A program made the position numbers and the translations under genes. Of a stretch of DNA of 64,000 nt, positions 18,289 to 26,589 are shown piece after piece; within the stretch, counting starts at the first letter, position 1; every line of letters starts with the position of its first letter. The stretch is from an uncultured Lachnospiraceae bacterium (lineage in GTDB: Bacteria > Bacillota > Clostridia > Lachnospirales > Lachnospiraceae), in NCBI GenBank assembly GCA_949840805.1, contig CATKXR010000015.1:1-64000 (forward strand). Direction: 5' to 3'. The notes under the pieces are model-generated. The model saw only the letters and a program-made list of their open reading frames with translations. It had not been told where the DNA came from and ran no database searches.

Positions 18289-19314
18289 ATGGAAAAGAAA
18301 AATCTGGATTGGAGCAATATCGGTTTTACTTACATGACCACAGACAAGCGGTATGTGTCCGATTTTAAGGATGGAAAGTGGGACGAGGGAAGGCTGACAG
18401 AGGACGCCACGGTTGTGCTGAATGAATGTGCGGGCATCCTGCAGTATTGCCAGGAGTGTTTTGAAGGGCTGAAGGCTTATACGACTGCGGACGGCAGTAT
18501 TGTCACCTTCCGCCCTGACTTAAACGCGGAGAGGATGATGGGGTCCGCGTCATGGCTGGAGATGCCGTTTTTCCCAAAGGAGCGTTTTCTGGAGGCAGTG
18601 GACCAGGTGGTGGCGGCCAATGCGGCCTGGGTTCCGCCTTATGGAAGCGGCGCGACCTTTTATCTGCGGCCTTATATGTTCGCTACAGGGCCGGTGATCG
18701 GGGTGAAGCCGTCCAGAGAATACCAGTTCCGTTTGTTCGGCACTCCGGTGGGCCCGTATTTTAAGGGAGGGGCAAAGCCTCTTACTCTTTGCGTAAGTGA
18801 TTTTGACCGGGCGGCGCCTCATGGCACGGGCCATATTAAGGCAGGGCTGAATTATGCTATGAGCCTTCATGCCTCCATGATGGCCCATGCGGCCGGCTAT
18901 GACGAGAACCTGTTCCCGGATTCGGCCACCAGGACTTATGTGGAGGAGACAGGCGGGGCGAATTTCTTGTTTGTCACAAAGAACCATGAGGTGGTGACTC
19001 CGAGGTCCAATTCCATTTTACCGTCCATTACCAGGCGTTCCCTTGTGTATGTTGCGGAGCATTACCTGGGGCTGAAGGTGACTGAGAGGCGTGTGAAGAT
19101 ATCAGAGCTTGGGGATTTTGCCGAGTGCGGGCTGTGCGGCACGGCGGCTGTGATCTCACCGGTAGGAAAGATCGTGGACCATGGGAAAGAGATCTGTTTT
19201 GCCAGCGGCATGGATGAGATGGGCGAGATCACGAAGAAGCTTTACGATACTTTGACCGGGATCCAGATGGGGACCATAGAGGCTCCGGAAGGGTGGATCC
19301 GGAAGATTCTGTAG
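18289..19314 (+). CDS. ilvE: Branched-chain amino acid aminotransferase
   Basis: PLP-dependent fold-type IV transaminase that interconverts leucine, isoleucine and valine with their 2-oxo acids. The 341-residue length and motifs fit the long (class II, BCAT2-like) IlvE form: QYCQECFEGLKAY near the N-terminus, the RPYMFATGP strand, the PLP lysine at about residue 184 in GTGHIKAGLNYA, the EETGGANFLFV segment, and the C-terminal CGTAAVISPVG. ATG 18289 follows CGGAGG. It has its own promoter and lies between smpB and ssrA. Confidence 0.95.
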   Translation: MEKKNLDWSNIGFTYMTTDKRYVSDFKDGKWDEGRLTEDATVVLNECAGILQYCQECFEGLKAYTTADGSIVTFRPDLNAERMMGSASWLEMPFFPKERFLEAVDQVVAANAAWVPPYGSGATFYLRPYMFATGPVIGVKPSREYQFRLFGTPVGPYFKGGAKPLTLCVSDFDRAAPHGTGHIKAGLNYAMSLHASMMAHAAGYDENLFPDSATRTYVEETGGANFLFVTKNHEVVTPRSNSILPSITRRSLVYVAEHYLGLKVTERRVKISELGDFAECGLCGTAAVISPVGKIVDHGKEICFASGMDEMGEITKKLYDTLTGIQMGTIEAPEGWIRKIL

Positions 19315-19330
19315 AGGACGGGCAGAGCGG

Positions 19331-19385
19331 GGCCTGGCGGATAACGGTTCGTGAAAAAGCGGATCCGTTATCCGGCGGGGCTTTT
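19331..19385 (+). terminator. Probable terminator after ilvE
   Basis: CGGATAACGG (19338-19347) and CCGTTATCCG (19365-19374) form a perfect 10-bp stem. Outer GGCC/GGGGC bases can extend it, and a short TTTT follows at 19382. The weak T-tract lowers confidence. Confidence 0.55.
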
Positions 19386-19454
19386 GGGATATCTGTTGGC
19401 AGAGGTTGACGGGGTCGATGGGGGCATTTTCCAGGATTTTGCTTCCCTATCCGG

Positions 19455-19483
19455 TTGACAAATGATTTTTTCAATGATACAAT
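19455..19483 (+). promoter_or_regulatory. Promoter of ssrA
   Basis: TTGACA (19455-19460), a 17-bp spacer and TACAAT (19478-19483), a near-perfect sigma-A promoter about 35 nt ahead of the mature tmRNA 5' end. Confidence 0.85.
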
Positions 19484-19517
19484 AAAATTCGCCGAATGAG
19501 TCGCGGTGATCCAGTAA

Positions 19518-19857
19518 GGGGTTGTACTGGTTTCGACGGGGATCATGAAGCTGGTGAAGCTATCCGCATGCGGTGCGTTAAACGGCAAAATTAAAATTAA
19601 ACGCTGAAGATAATTTAGCATACGCAGCTTAATTGCTGCTGTCAGCCTTGATGCACTCACACATTAAGAATCTGGCATCGACTATGTGAGAAACGACGTA
19701 TATTAAGCTTTGCGTATACGGGCGTATGATGAAGCTACTGAAGCTGTAAGGGTGCTTGTTCCCGTACAGCAGAGGGAATGTCAAAGAACAGGCTATGATA
19801 GTAGAAGAACAGGGAATTGGTTTTCGGACAGGGGTTCGATTCCCCTCAGCTCCACTA
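19518..19857 (+). ncRNA. ssrA: Transfer-messenger RNA (tmRNA)
   Basis: One-piece tmRNA that rescues stalled ribosomes with SmpB. The 5' end GGGGTTG (19518-19524) pairs with CAGCTCC (19847-19853) to form the tRNA-like acceptor stem. The conserved GTACTGGTTTCGACGGGGAT follows the 5' end, and a T-arm with GGTTCGATTCC lies before the 3' end. CCA does not appear to be encoded (ACTA follows the stem). The tag reading frame runs from GCA 19585 to TAA 19630-19632 and encodes AKLKLNAEDNLAYAA; the hydrophobic AYAA end is typical of protease-targeting tags. The resume codon is inferred from frame and position. Confidence 0.95.
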
Positions 19858-20138
19858 AGAGTACGGCTGGCCGATACCAGGTGGTTTGGCCAGAAAGATG
19901 TAAGTTCTGTTTTTATGTTATCAGATTTCCAGTTTTGAACGAAAGTGTCCTGTTTATTCCAATTTCTTTCCTGATATAGAGTATGGGCCTTTAAGCGGAT
20001 TTACAGCAATCCCTTAAGCGGCGGCATAGGAGCCTGGCACAGGCGGTTAATGCCGGACGGCTCCAACGATATCAACGGATTTTGGATATAAGCAGGATAT
20101 TTTTGTTTTTGCAGTACACGAAAGTTTGGGAGACACAT

Positions 20139-21758
20139 ATGAGGAAAATAATCCATTGGAAACGGCGCGCCATTGTAACAGGCTGTATGCTGCTTGCGGC
20201 AGCATTTTTATCTTATGGGGCAGTGGAGGAAGAACCGCCGGAAATGCTTCGGTCCGTGACTTATGTATCGGATGCCTGGGTGAAGAATTTCTGGAACACG
20301 GAAAGCGACCATATGGAGGAAGAGCTGGCACAGATAGCGGAGGACGGCTTCAACAGCATCATCTTGGCGGTTCCATGGAGGGAATTCCAGCCGGACACGG
20401 GGGTGGTCCGCTATAACGGGTATGCCTTTGACAAACTGGACCGGGTTATGGAGGCAGCCGGGGAACAGGGATTGTGGGTGATCCTGAGAGTGGGATATAC
20501 GTGGGACCAGTATGGAAGCGAGGCATCCCAGATCCGCTACAGGAAGCTGCTGCGGGAAGAAAAGACGCGGTCCGCATGGCTGGATTATGTGGAAACACTT
20601 TACGAGTCCGTGTCCGGGTATGAGAACTTTTATGGCGGGTTTCTCACATGGGAGGATTTCTGGAATTATGTGGAGGATGCTCCCGTATTGTTTACATCGG
20701 AACATGCAAAGACAGAAGAGGCAAAAAAGATCGGTTTTCAAAAGTATTTGGAGGAGCATTATACTCTGGAACAGGTCAACGGGTATTTTTCACCGGCAAA
20801 GCCGTTTGGAAGCTACAGCCAGGTGGGAATCCCGGGACGTGACAGCCCGGCGTACAAATTGTTCTATGAATATTATGACAATTTTCTGATGGATCTGCTT
20901 TCGGAGAGTCAGCAGGTGTTTCCCGGCTTGTCCATGGAGGTGAGGCTGGATGTGGATCCGGTGGAGGGGCTTAACGGAGAAAAGGCAGGGGCAAATCATT
21001 ATCAGACTTTTTCCTGCGGGAATGCCCCTTATACAGGGCTGATGTACAGCGTGTCCATGGGACAGGAGTTTAACCGCGAGATCACGGCAAAAGAGGCGGT
21101 GTCCATGATGGAAGAACTGCTTGGCCAGGTGAAAGCACATAACGGGGGGAAGCCGGTTTATATTGACCAGCTTCTCTATATGGACATGACTCCGGGGTTT
21201 GAGCATAATGCCCGGCTCCTGGAGGCAGAGAGAAACGCTTTCCTGGCCGGAATTTCCGGCATCCTGCGTCAATATACGAACGGATATGCGGTCTGGAGTT
21301 ACCGCAATTATGCGCATAACGACGTTTATAACAGCCAGTTTGCCTTGGGGAACCGGGGGTGGGACGTCAGGCGGGTAAGGTTTGTAGAGCATAACGGCAG
21401 CCGGCAGGCGTTGCTTGAGGGCGGCGGGAGACTCTCTCAGGCGGTGAAGGGAGGAAGCGGTGACGGCAGGTTCCGGAATCATGTGCGTTTTACGGCAGAC
21501 AGTGACAGTCCTGTAACGCTGTCTGTTAAACTGGATTCCCAGGTAAAAGACGTGGTGGTGGACGGGCAAGGCCGGTTTGACCTGGATTTTGGATGTTCCG
21601 AATACAGGCAGCTTTGTTTTATGTCAGATGGGGACGTGTATCTGGACAATATCTGCCTGTATAATTTTGTCCAGGACGGACAGCTCTATGATCTGGATGG
21701 AAATGAATTGTCCTGCCTGGAAGGGGTGAGGGAGCTTAACCGAATGCTTACGGACTGA
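20139..21758 (+). CDS. Secreted or membrane-anchored glycoside-hydrolase-like protein
   Basis: Predicted extracytoplasmic (beta/alpha)8-barrel protein resembling clan GH-A glycoside hydrolases. Residues ~10-30 are a signal/anchor helix after several basic residues. The barrel begins with DGFNSIILAVPWREFQP, DKLDRVMEAAGEQGLWVIL and RVGYTWDQYG, the usual alternation of strand and helix for GH5/GH42-like enzymes, and a WEDFW segment around residue 172 could hold the acid/base. The C-terminal ~90 residues (after GGGRLSQAV) look like a beta-rich, carbohydrate-binding-type module. Start ATG 20139 has a modest GGGAGA site; an in-frame ATG at 20082 is less likely. Substrate and exact family cannot be fixed. 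It stands alone between ssrA and the recombinase. Confidence 0.65.
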   Translation: MRKIIHWKRRAIVTGCMLLAAAFLSYGAVEEEPPEMLRSVTYVSDAWVKNFWNTESDHMEEELAQIAEDGFNSIILAVPWREFQPDTGVVRYNGYAFDKLDRVMEAAGEQGLWVILRVGYTWDQYGSEASQIRYRKLLREEKTRSAWLDYVETLYESVSGYENFYGGFLTWEDFWNYVEDAPVLFTSEHAKTEEAKKIGFQKYLEEHYTLEQVNGYFSPAKPFGSYSQVGIPGRDSPAYKLFYEYYDNFLMDLLSESQQVFPGLSMEVRLDVDPVEGLNGEKAGANHYQTFSCGNAPYTGLMYSVSMGQEFNREITAKEAVSMMEELLGQVKAHNGGKPVYIDQLLYMDMTPGFEHNARLLEAERNAFLAGISGILRQYTNGYAVWSYRNYAHNDVYNSQFALGNRGWDVRRVRFVEHNGSRQALLEGGGRLSQAVKGGSGDGRFRNHVRFTADSDSPVTLSVKLDSQVKDVVVDGQGRFDLDFGCSEYRQLCFMSDGDVYLDNICLYNFVQDGQLYDLDGNELSCLEGVRELNRMLTD

Positions 21759-21796
21759 GAACGATAAAGGAGAGCCGGCCATATATGCCAATGTGA

Positions 21797-21896
21797 GGCT
21801 GTCGGGAGACGGATCTCTGCACACAATTTATTCTGTGATGAATGGAATGTCACAGCAGGATATTGTGTGCAGATTCCATTTCCCGGCAGCCTTTTT
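21797..21896 (+). repeat. Three nested inverted repeats ahead of the recombinase gene
   Basis: Outer arms GGCTGTCGGGA (21797-21807) and TCCCGGCAGCC (21881-21891) pair over 11 bp with one G-U and are followed by TTTTT. Middle arms TCTGCACACAAT (21816-21827) and ATTGTGTGCAGA (21862-21873) are a perfect 12-bp inverted repeat. Inner arms CTGTGA (21833-21838) and TCACAG (21850-21855) are perfect too. The intervening loops are nearly symmetric (8/7 and 5/6 nt). Possible roles are a terminator for the hydrolase gene, a recombinase site, or a miniature inverted-repeat insertion. Confidence 0.75.
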
Positions 21897-21993
21897 ATAC
21901 CCGTGGGCCGGATGAAATGCGATTTCTGAACAGTTTTTGTGAATTCTACAAAAGAAGCGCGGGAATGGTCCTGCAGATAACAAAGGAGGAGTT

Positions 21994-22641
21994 ATGGGAG
22001 AGCTGTATGGATATGTGCGTGTGAGCACCAGGGAACAGAATGAGGACAGGCAGATGAGGGCGTTAGGCCAGATTGCGATTCCTAAAAAGAACATTTATGT
22101 GGATAAACAGTCAGGGAAGGATTTTAACCGTCCAATGTACCTGCAGATGGTCAGGAAAATGAACCGGAACGACTTGCTTTATGTGAAAAGCATAGACCGT
22201 CTGGGCAGGAATTATGAGGAGATTTTAAACCAGTGGAAGATGCTGACCAAAGAAAAAGGAGTGGACATTGTGGTGCTGGACATGCCGCTTTTGGATACCA
22301 GAAGAGGGAAAGATCTGATGGGGACCTTTTTAAATGATATTGTGCTGCAGATTTTGTCCTTTGTGGCGGAAAATGAGAGGAAAAATATCAGGGAAAGGCA
22401 GAGGGAAGGGATTGAGGCGGCAAAAGTCAGGGGCGTGCAGTTTGGCAGGCCCAAGACTCCGGTGCCGGATAATTTTGAACAGGTCTATATCCAGTGGACT
22501 TCCAAGAAACTGTCCGGAGAGGAGGCGGCCAGACTGTGCAATCGTACGGCGGCGACTTTTTACAGAAGGGCGAGGAGAATGCAGAAGGAGCAGGAGCAGA
22601 AAAGGGATCAGGAAGAATCGGCCATATACCGCGCTCTTTGA
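21994..22641 (+). CDS. Serine recombinase (resolvase/invertase family)
   Basis: Small serine recombinase of the Tn3-resolvase/DNA-invertase type, cutting DNA through a serine. The N-terminal catalytic domain has YGYVRVSTREQNEDRQ with the nucleophile at Ser11, SIDRLGRNYEEI and the conserved ENERKNIRERQREGI. A helix-turn-helix DNA-binding tail follows (LSGEEAARLCNRTAATFYRRAR). At 215 residues it is somewhat longer than a typical resolvase. ATG 21994 is preceded by AAGGAGG. No transposase or second mobile gene is adjacent. Inverted-repeat structures lie ~100 nt upstream and across its stop codon, so it may act on local sites. Confidence 0.92.
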   Translation: MGELYGYVRVSTREQNEDRQMRALGQIAIPKKNIYVDKQSGKDFNRPMYLQMVRKMNRNDLLYVKSIDRLGRNYEEILNQWKMLTKEKGVDIVVLDMPLLDTRRGKDLMGTFLNDIVLQILSFVAENERKNIRERQREGIEAAKVRGVQFGRPKTPVPDNFEQVYIQWTSKKLSGEEAARLCNRTAATFYRRARRMQKEQEQKRDQEESAIYRAL

Positions 22642-22664
22642 GGCAAAGGGCGCGGTATATGGCC
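22620..22664. repeat. Long hairpin over the recombinase stop codon
   Basis: GGCCATATACCGCGCTCTTTG (22620-22640) and its 21-nt partner (22644-22664) pair throughout with one G-T mismatch around a 3-nt loop. It covers the stop codon of the recombinase gene and lies 28 nt from the end of the convergent amidohydrolase gene. Neither strand has a T-tract next to it, so a simple terminator is not well supported. Confidence 0.8.
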
Positions 22665-22691
22665 AGGCCGGCTCTATGGTCTGGTCATTTA

Positions 22692-23894
22692 TCAGCTGTG
22701 GTCTTTTAGCCACCGCATGGCCGTGTAGGCGTATACGGCGCTGCCTTTTGCAAGGATCTGTTCGTCAAAACGGACCATAGGATGGTGCTGGGGATAGCTA
22801 TAGCCTTTGTCCGGCTGCCCTGCTGCCATAACAAGCATGACAGAAGGGATTTTCTGGCTTACATAGGCGAAATCTTCCGAGCCGGAGGCCTTGGAAGTCT
22901 TTTCATTGGCCAGGAAGGCTTTTTCGTCTCCCAATAATTCTTTTACATAGGTTTCCGTACAGAGGCATAAGTCCTTATCGTTAAGAAGGGCCGGGCATCC
23001 GCTGCCAAAAGTGACAGATGCTTTGGCGCGGAAGGCTTCTGCGGTTCCTTCTGCGATCTGAGCCATCCGTTCTTTCATGTACTGGCGTGTTTTTTCGTCA
23101 AAAGTCCGGAGGCTTCCTCCCATGGATACCAGATCCGGAATCACATTGTCTGCAGTGCCTGCGTTCATGGTCCCGATGGTCAGGACGGCCTGGTCGTCTA
23201 CAGCCAGCTCCCGGGCGTGGATTTCCTGAAGGGCAATTAGAATATGGGCGGCGGCATTTAAGGGGTCAACGCCTGTGTTGGGCATGGAGCCGTGGCATCC
23301 TTTTCCCTGGACCGTGATCCGGAAATAATCGGCGGCCGGAGCGCTGATGCCGGGGGCAGAAACGACAATTGTGCCGGGGGCAAGGGGCATTGCCGCTATG
23401 ACATGGATCATCAGGGCCGCGTCAACGGCAGGGTTCTCCAAAAGCCCGGAATCGAGCATGTCCTTGGCTCCCTCAAAGATTTCCTCTGCAGGCTGGAACA
23501 TAAGCTTGACGGTGCCGCAGATTTCGTCTTCATGCTGCTTTAACAGTTTTGCCGCCCCTAACATCATGGCTGTGTGCAGATCATGGCCGCAGGCGTGCAT
23601 CCGCCCGTTGGAAGACGGGAAATCTACGTCCGCCTGTTCCTGTATGGGCAGTGCGTCCATGTCGCCCCGGATCAGGAATACGGGTCCTTTTTTTTGGCCG
23701 CCGGCCAGGGCGATGAGCCCGGCTTTTCCGCAGTCCGCCGGCTGATAACCCATGCGGAGAAGTTCTTCTTTTACGAAAGAGAGTGTGTCTTTTAAGTCAA
23801 ATCCGGTTTCCGGATGGGTGTGCAGGTATCTTCGGTGGGAAATAAGAGTTTCCTGAAGAGAGGCGGCTTCTTTTAATAATTGTTGTGGCTCCAT
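22692..23894 (-). CDS. M20-family metallo-amidohydrolase
   Basis: Predicted zinc peptidase/amidohydrolase of the M20D type, which includes N-acyl amino acid and indole-acetyl amino acid hydrolases. Visible motifs are HRYLHTHPETGFD at the N-terminus, IRGDMDALP, the metal-binding HACGHDLHTAM, FQPAEE with the catalytic Glu, and GSEDFAYVSQ near the C-terminus. The dimerisation-domain segment KGCHGSMPNTGVDP lies mid-protein. Length (400) is typical. It has a CCAGGAGGA ribosome site and a good promoter upstream. Probably cytoplasmic and releasing an amino acid from an N-acyl conjugate; the exact substrate is not visible. Confidence 0.9.
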   Translation of the reverse strand: MEPQQLLKEAASLQETLISHRRYLHTHPETGFDLKDTLSFVKEELLRMGYQPADCGKAGLIALAGGQKKGPVFLIRGDMDALPIQEQADVDFPSSNGRMHACGHDLHTAMMLGAAKLLKQHEDEICGTVKLMFQPAEEIFEGAKDMLDSGLLENPAVDAALMIHVIAAMPLAPGTIVVSAPGISAPAADYFRITVQGKGCHGSMPNTGVDPLNAAAHILIALQEIHARELAVDDQAVLTIGTMNAGTADNVIPDLVSMGGSLRTFDEKTRQYMKERMAQIAEGTAEAFRAKASVTFGSGCPALLNDKDLCLCTETYVKELLGDEKAFLANEKTSKASGSEDFAYVSQKIPSVMLVMAAGQPDKGYSYPQHHPMVRFDEQILAKGSAVYAYTAMRWLKDHS

Positions 23895-23965
23895 GTTAAA
23901 TCCTCCTGGATGATAAAGAATGAAGTGTTTATGTGTGATCGAAAGGACCTTGCTAAGTGTTCCTA

Positions 23966-23995
23966 ATTATATCATAATCGAAAGAGTGGTTTCAA
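23966..23995 (-). promoter_or_regulatory. Promoter of the M20 amidohydrolase gene
   Basis: On the minus strand TTGAAA (23995-23990), an 18-bp spacer and a perfect TATAAT (23971-23966), reading toward the amidohydrolase. Confidence 0.7.
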
Positions 23996-24038
23996 GGGAA
24001 CCTTTTATGAAAGCATTAAATTTTTGCTGATTCCAAGG

Positions 24039-24067
24039 TTGATTCTAAGTTTAAAGAAGAGTATAAT
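24039..24067 (+). promoter_or_regulatory. Promoter of the 24100 membrane-protein gene
   Basis: TTGATT (24039-24044), a 17-bp spacer and TATAAT (24062-24067), pointing away from the amidohydrolase promoter. Confidence 0.7.
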
Positions 24068-24099
24068 CAACCTGGAAAAATTTTTTAAGGAGGATGGCT

Positions 24100-25455
24100 A
24101 TGAAAAAGCAGGTTTCCATGGCGCTTTCCCTGCTGTCTCTGGCGGCGGCCGTGTTTTTTTCTGTTTTGGCCGGCCGGCAGTTTTTAAGCGTGGCGGCGGG
24201 GCCTGAGGCAGTGCCGGAGGGCAGTCCGGTTGAGACGATGAGAGGGGAATACATTACATACAGTGTGGCTCATCCGGTGGCTTGTTTTGCAGAAGAGTAC
24301 TATTCCGGAAATGAGCGGCGGGTCAGCAAATATGCTTATGTGACTTATGACAGGGAGCGCCGGATCTTCTTGAAGATTGTGGTGCCGGAAAGAAAAAACA
24401 TCAAATTTGAGTATCTGATGCGGGCGGTGAACCGGTCCGCGGAGCTGAAGGAGAGCTGGGGAGACAGGCAGGAGGAAGAGGAACGTCCTGTGGAGGTGAC
24501 GGGTTCCCTCATGCTCATAGAGGATCCGGATGAGACCGGCCGGATTCTGGAGGCTCTTATGGGGGAGGATTCTCACAGTACGGAAGAGATGGATGAGCTG
24601 GCTCTGGCACAGACGGACTGGTATATGATAGAAGACGGGATTGTCGGCGGGATCCCTGTGAGCAATGTCCGGATATGCATTGTGTCGGCAGGGCTGAACC
24701 TGCTGGTCTTTTTGCTGTGCCTGGTCTCTTTGGCAAAGAAAAGCCAGGTATCAGACGGCAGAAAAAGCGCCGGGGACGCAGTAGGGCAGCTTTTGGAATG
24801 GCAGCGGGTCTGGCTTGCGCCCTGGTGTGAGGAGGGAAGGAAAAGGCAGAACAGGCTCGTTGTTTTAGGAATGGCCGGCGCGGTGGCGGCATTAATGGCA
24901 GTGGGATTTTTTGCGGGGTATCCGGTGAGTTATGTGCTGACCTGCCATCTTCCTGTGGGGCTGGCTGCGGGGGAAATATTCGGGGTTCCGGTTCTCATGG
25001 GAGCGGGGGGCTATCTTAACCCGGATAAGATCCTAAGGGCATGCAGGAAAAGCCTGGAACGGGAGATTCCTCAGCAGGAAAAGCGGGAGGCTATGGCAAG
25101 GGAGCTTCTGGATACGGAGAAACAGTGGGCCGTCCTGGAGACAGGGAAAGACGATGCGCGGTATGGCATAGCAGGGGAGCATTACTGGATGGTTCTTTCC
25201 GGCAGGGGCATGGCAGTTGTGGCAGAGGCTGACAGGATCAAAAAGATCGGTTCCGAGACCGTGACGGGGCAGGTCAGAAGCGGCAAGGTCAGGATGGCCT
25301 ACACATACTATTCCATCATGATCGATTATTGGGATTCCCAAAAGAAAAAGGGACATGATGTGGTGATCAATTTTGACGGGGAGGATACGGCAGGGCATTT
25401 TATCACGCTGGCACGCAAACGTCTGGGAGAGAGGGCCGCAGAGGTTGTGGAATAA
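24100..25455 (+). CDS. Uncharacterised membrane protein, paralogue of the next gene
   Basis: Function unknown. An N-terminal signal-anchor helix (about residues 5-25) is followed by an extracytoplasmic domain with GEYITYSVAHPV, VTYDRERRIFLKIVVP and VTGSLML. A helix near ~185-205 and a hydrophobic pair around 250-295 follow, and then a cytoplasmic tail. The extracytoplasmic block aligns by eye with the next gene (GKYVSWTVKYPV ... VTGSLEVL) and weakly with the gene at 37810. It resembles a small Clostridia membrane family that I believe is catalogued as DUF6709, which I could not verify. ATG 24100 is preferred over 24094 because AGGAGG ends at 24093. Confidence 0.7.
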   Translation: MKKQVSMALSLLSLAAAVFFSVLAGRQFLSVAAGPEAVPEGSPVETMRGEYITYSVAHPVACFAEEYYSGNERRVSKYAYVTYDRERRIFLKIVVPERKNIKFEYLMRAVNRSAELKESWGDRQEEEERPVEVTGSLMLIEDPDETGRILEALMGEDSHSTEEMDELALAQTDWYMIEDGIVGGIPVSNVRICIVSAGLNLLVFLLCLVSLAKKSQVSDGRKSAGDAVGQLLEWQRVWLAPWCEEGRKRQNRLVVLGMAGAVAALMAVGFFAGYPVSYVLTCHLPVGLAAGEIFGVPVLMGAGGYLNPDKILRACRKSLEREIPQQEKREAMARELLDTEKQWAVLETGKDDARYGIAGEHYWMVLSGRGMAVVAEADRIKKIGSETVTGQVRSGKVRMAYTYYSIMIDYWDSQKKKGHDVVINFDGEDTAGHFITLARKRLGERAAEVVE

Positions 25456-25535
25456 CGTGGCCCCATAACGAACAGAGCCGCGGGTACGGAGTGGTCAGTG
25501 GATATAAAAATAAGAAATTACAGGAGGAAAAGAAA

Positions 25536-26576
25536 ATGCTGAAAAAGTTACGAATGGGACAGATCATGGACAGCCTTTGGATCTTTTTGGTCTGTATTGG
25601 TTTTTGTGGTTTTATGTTCTGGAAAATGGGGCCTGGCCTGGTGGATCTGGTAAAAGGGGCAAAGCCTGTGGATGCGGAGAGCGAACTGTCTGAACTTCAG
25701 GGAAAATATGTGTCCTGGACCGTAAAGTATCCGGTCGACGAGTACATGGAGACGACCAAGACCACAAAGATCAACGGGGTTTCCACCGGTACAAAGAAGC
25801 ATCGTTCTTCCTGGCTGGTGATAGACGAGGACAGGGGAATCTGCCTTTCCATCGAAGTCCCGGTGAAGCGTTTTGACGAGATGATGGCTCAGGCAGAGCG
25901 GTTTTATCAGGCTTTGGAGCAGGGGGCGGATATGCCGGAGACAGGTATGCCGGTGACTGGTTCCCTGGAGGTGCTTTCCGGGGAGGAACTTCGGTATTTT
26001 AAGCAGACGGCAAATTCCATGGACCTTCCTGTGGAGGATGTGGTGTACCATATCCGTGATGGGAGCGTCCATGGGGAGACAAAGATCAATATTTACGGAA
26101 TTTCGGCCATCGGGGCTTTTTTCCTGCTGGTTGCGTTATTCATTCTAGTGAAAACCTTGAAAGATTCTGCAAAAAAACTGATTGACAAATATCTGGCGGA
26201 GCACACGGATGTGACATTGGCCCAGTTGGAAAGTGATTTTGCCGCCGCCCAGGAGATCAACAAGGTCTGGGTGGGAAAGAGATGGACCTTCAGCCCCAAG
26301 ATGACGGACCTGCTTTTTGACAATGACCAGTTGGTATGGGTCCATACAGGTTCGGTCCGCAGCGGCAGGAACATTAATTTCTATGTGTGGTGGAACTTAA
26401 TCGATGGAAGTGAAAAGCAGGTTTCTCTGTCATCAGAGAAAAAATGCACGCAGGTCATGGAGCGGTATAACCAGTTTGACCATGTGGTGGTGGGGAACAG
26501 CCCGGAGTACGGATATCTGCTGCGCAATGACAAGGAGGCGTTTCTGAATCTGAAATACAGGAATAAGCCGGAATGA
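25536..26576 (+). CDS. Uncharacterised membrane protein, paralogue of the 24100 gene
   Basis: Function unknown. A first membrane helix (about residues 12-32, SLWIFLVCIGFCGFMFW) precedes an extracytoplasmic domain with GKYVSWTVKYPVDEYM, SSWLVIDEDRGICLSIEVP, VTGSLEVL and VVYHIRDG. A second helix (ISAIGAFFLLVALFILVKTL) follows, and a cytoplasmic domain of ~130 residues ends the protein. ATG 25536 has CAGGAGGAAA upstream; an earlier GTG at 25491 lacks one. It is 80 nt after its paralogue and converges on the histidine kinase gene with 13 nt between stops. Co-location with a two-component system and efflux genes suggests an envelope role, by inference only. Confidence 0.7.
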   Translation: MLKKLRMGQIMDSLWIFLVCIGFCGFMFWKMGPGLVDLVKGAKPVDAESELSELQGKYVSWTVKYPVDEYMETTKTTKINGVSTGTKKHRSSWLVIDEDRGICLSIEVPVKRFDEMMAQAERFYQALEQGADMPETGMPVTGSLEVLSGEELRYFKQTANSMDLPVEDVVYHIRDGSVHGETKINIYGISAIGAFFLLVALFILVKTLKDSAKKLIDKYLAEHTDVTLAQLESDFAAAQEINKVWVGKRWTFSPKMTDLLFDNDQLVWVHTGSVRSGRNINFYVWWNLIDGSEKQVSLSSEKKCTQVMERYNQFDHVVVGNSPEYGYLLRNDKEAFLNLKYRNKPE

Positions 26577-26589
26577 CAATCTGTTCCGC

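Noticed and set aside
19710-19979. Open frame of ~89 codons
   Set aside because: It lies over the 3' half of tmRNA, including the T-arm and acceptor stem, and has no ribosome site.
20139-20220. Lipoprotein signal (VTGC) in the glycoside-hydrolase-like protein
   Set aside because: The Cys lies at the beginning, not the end, of the hydrophobic segment, so a lipobox is unlikely.
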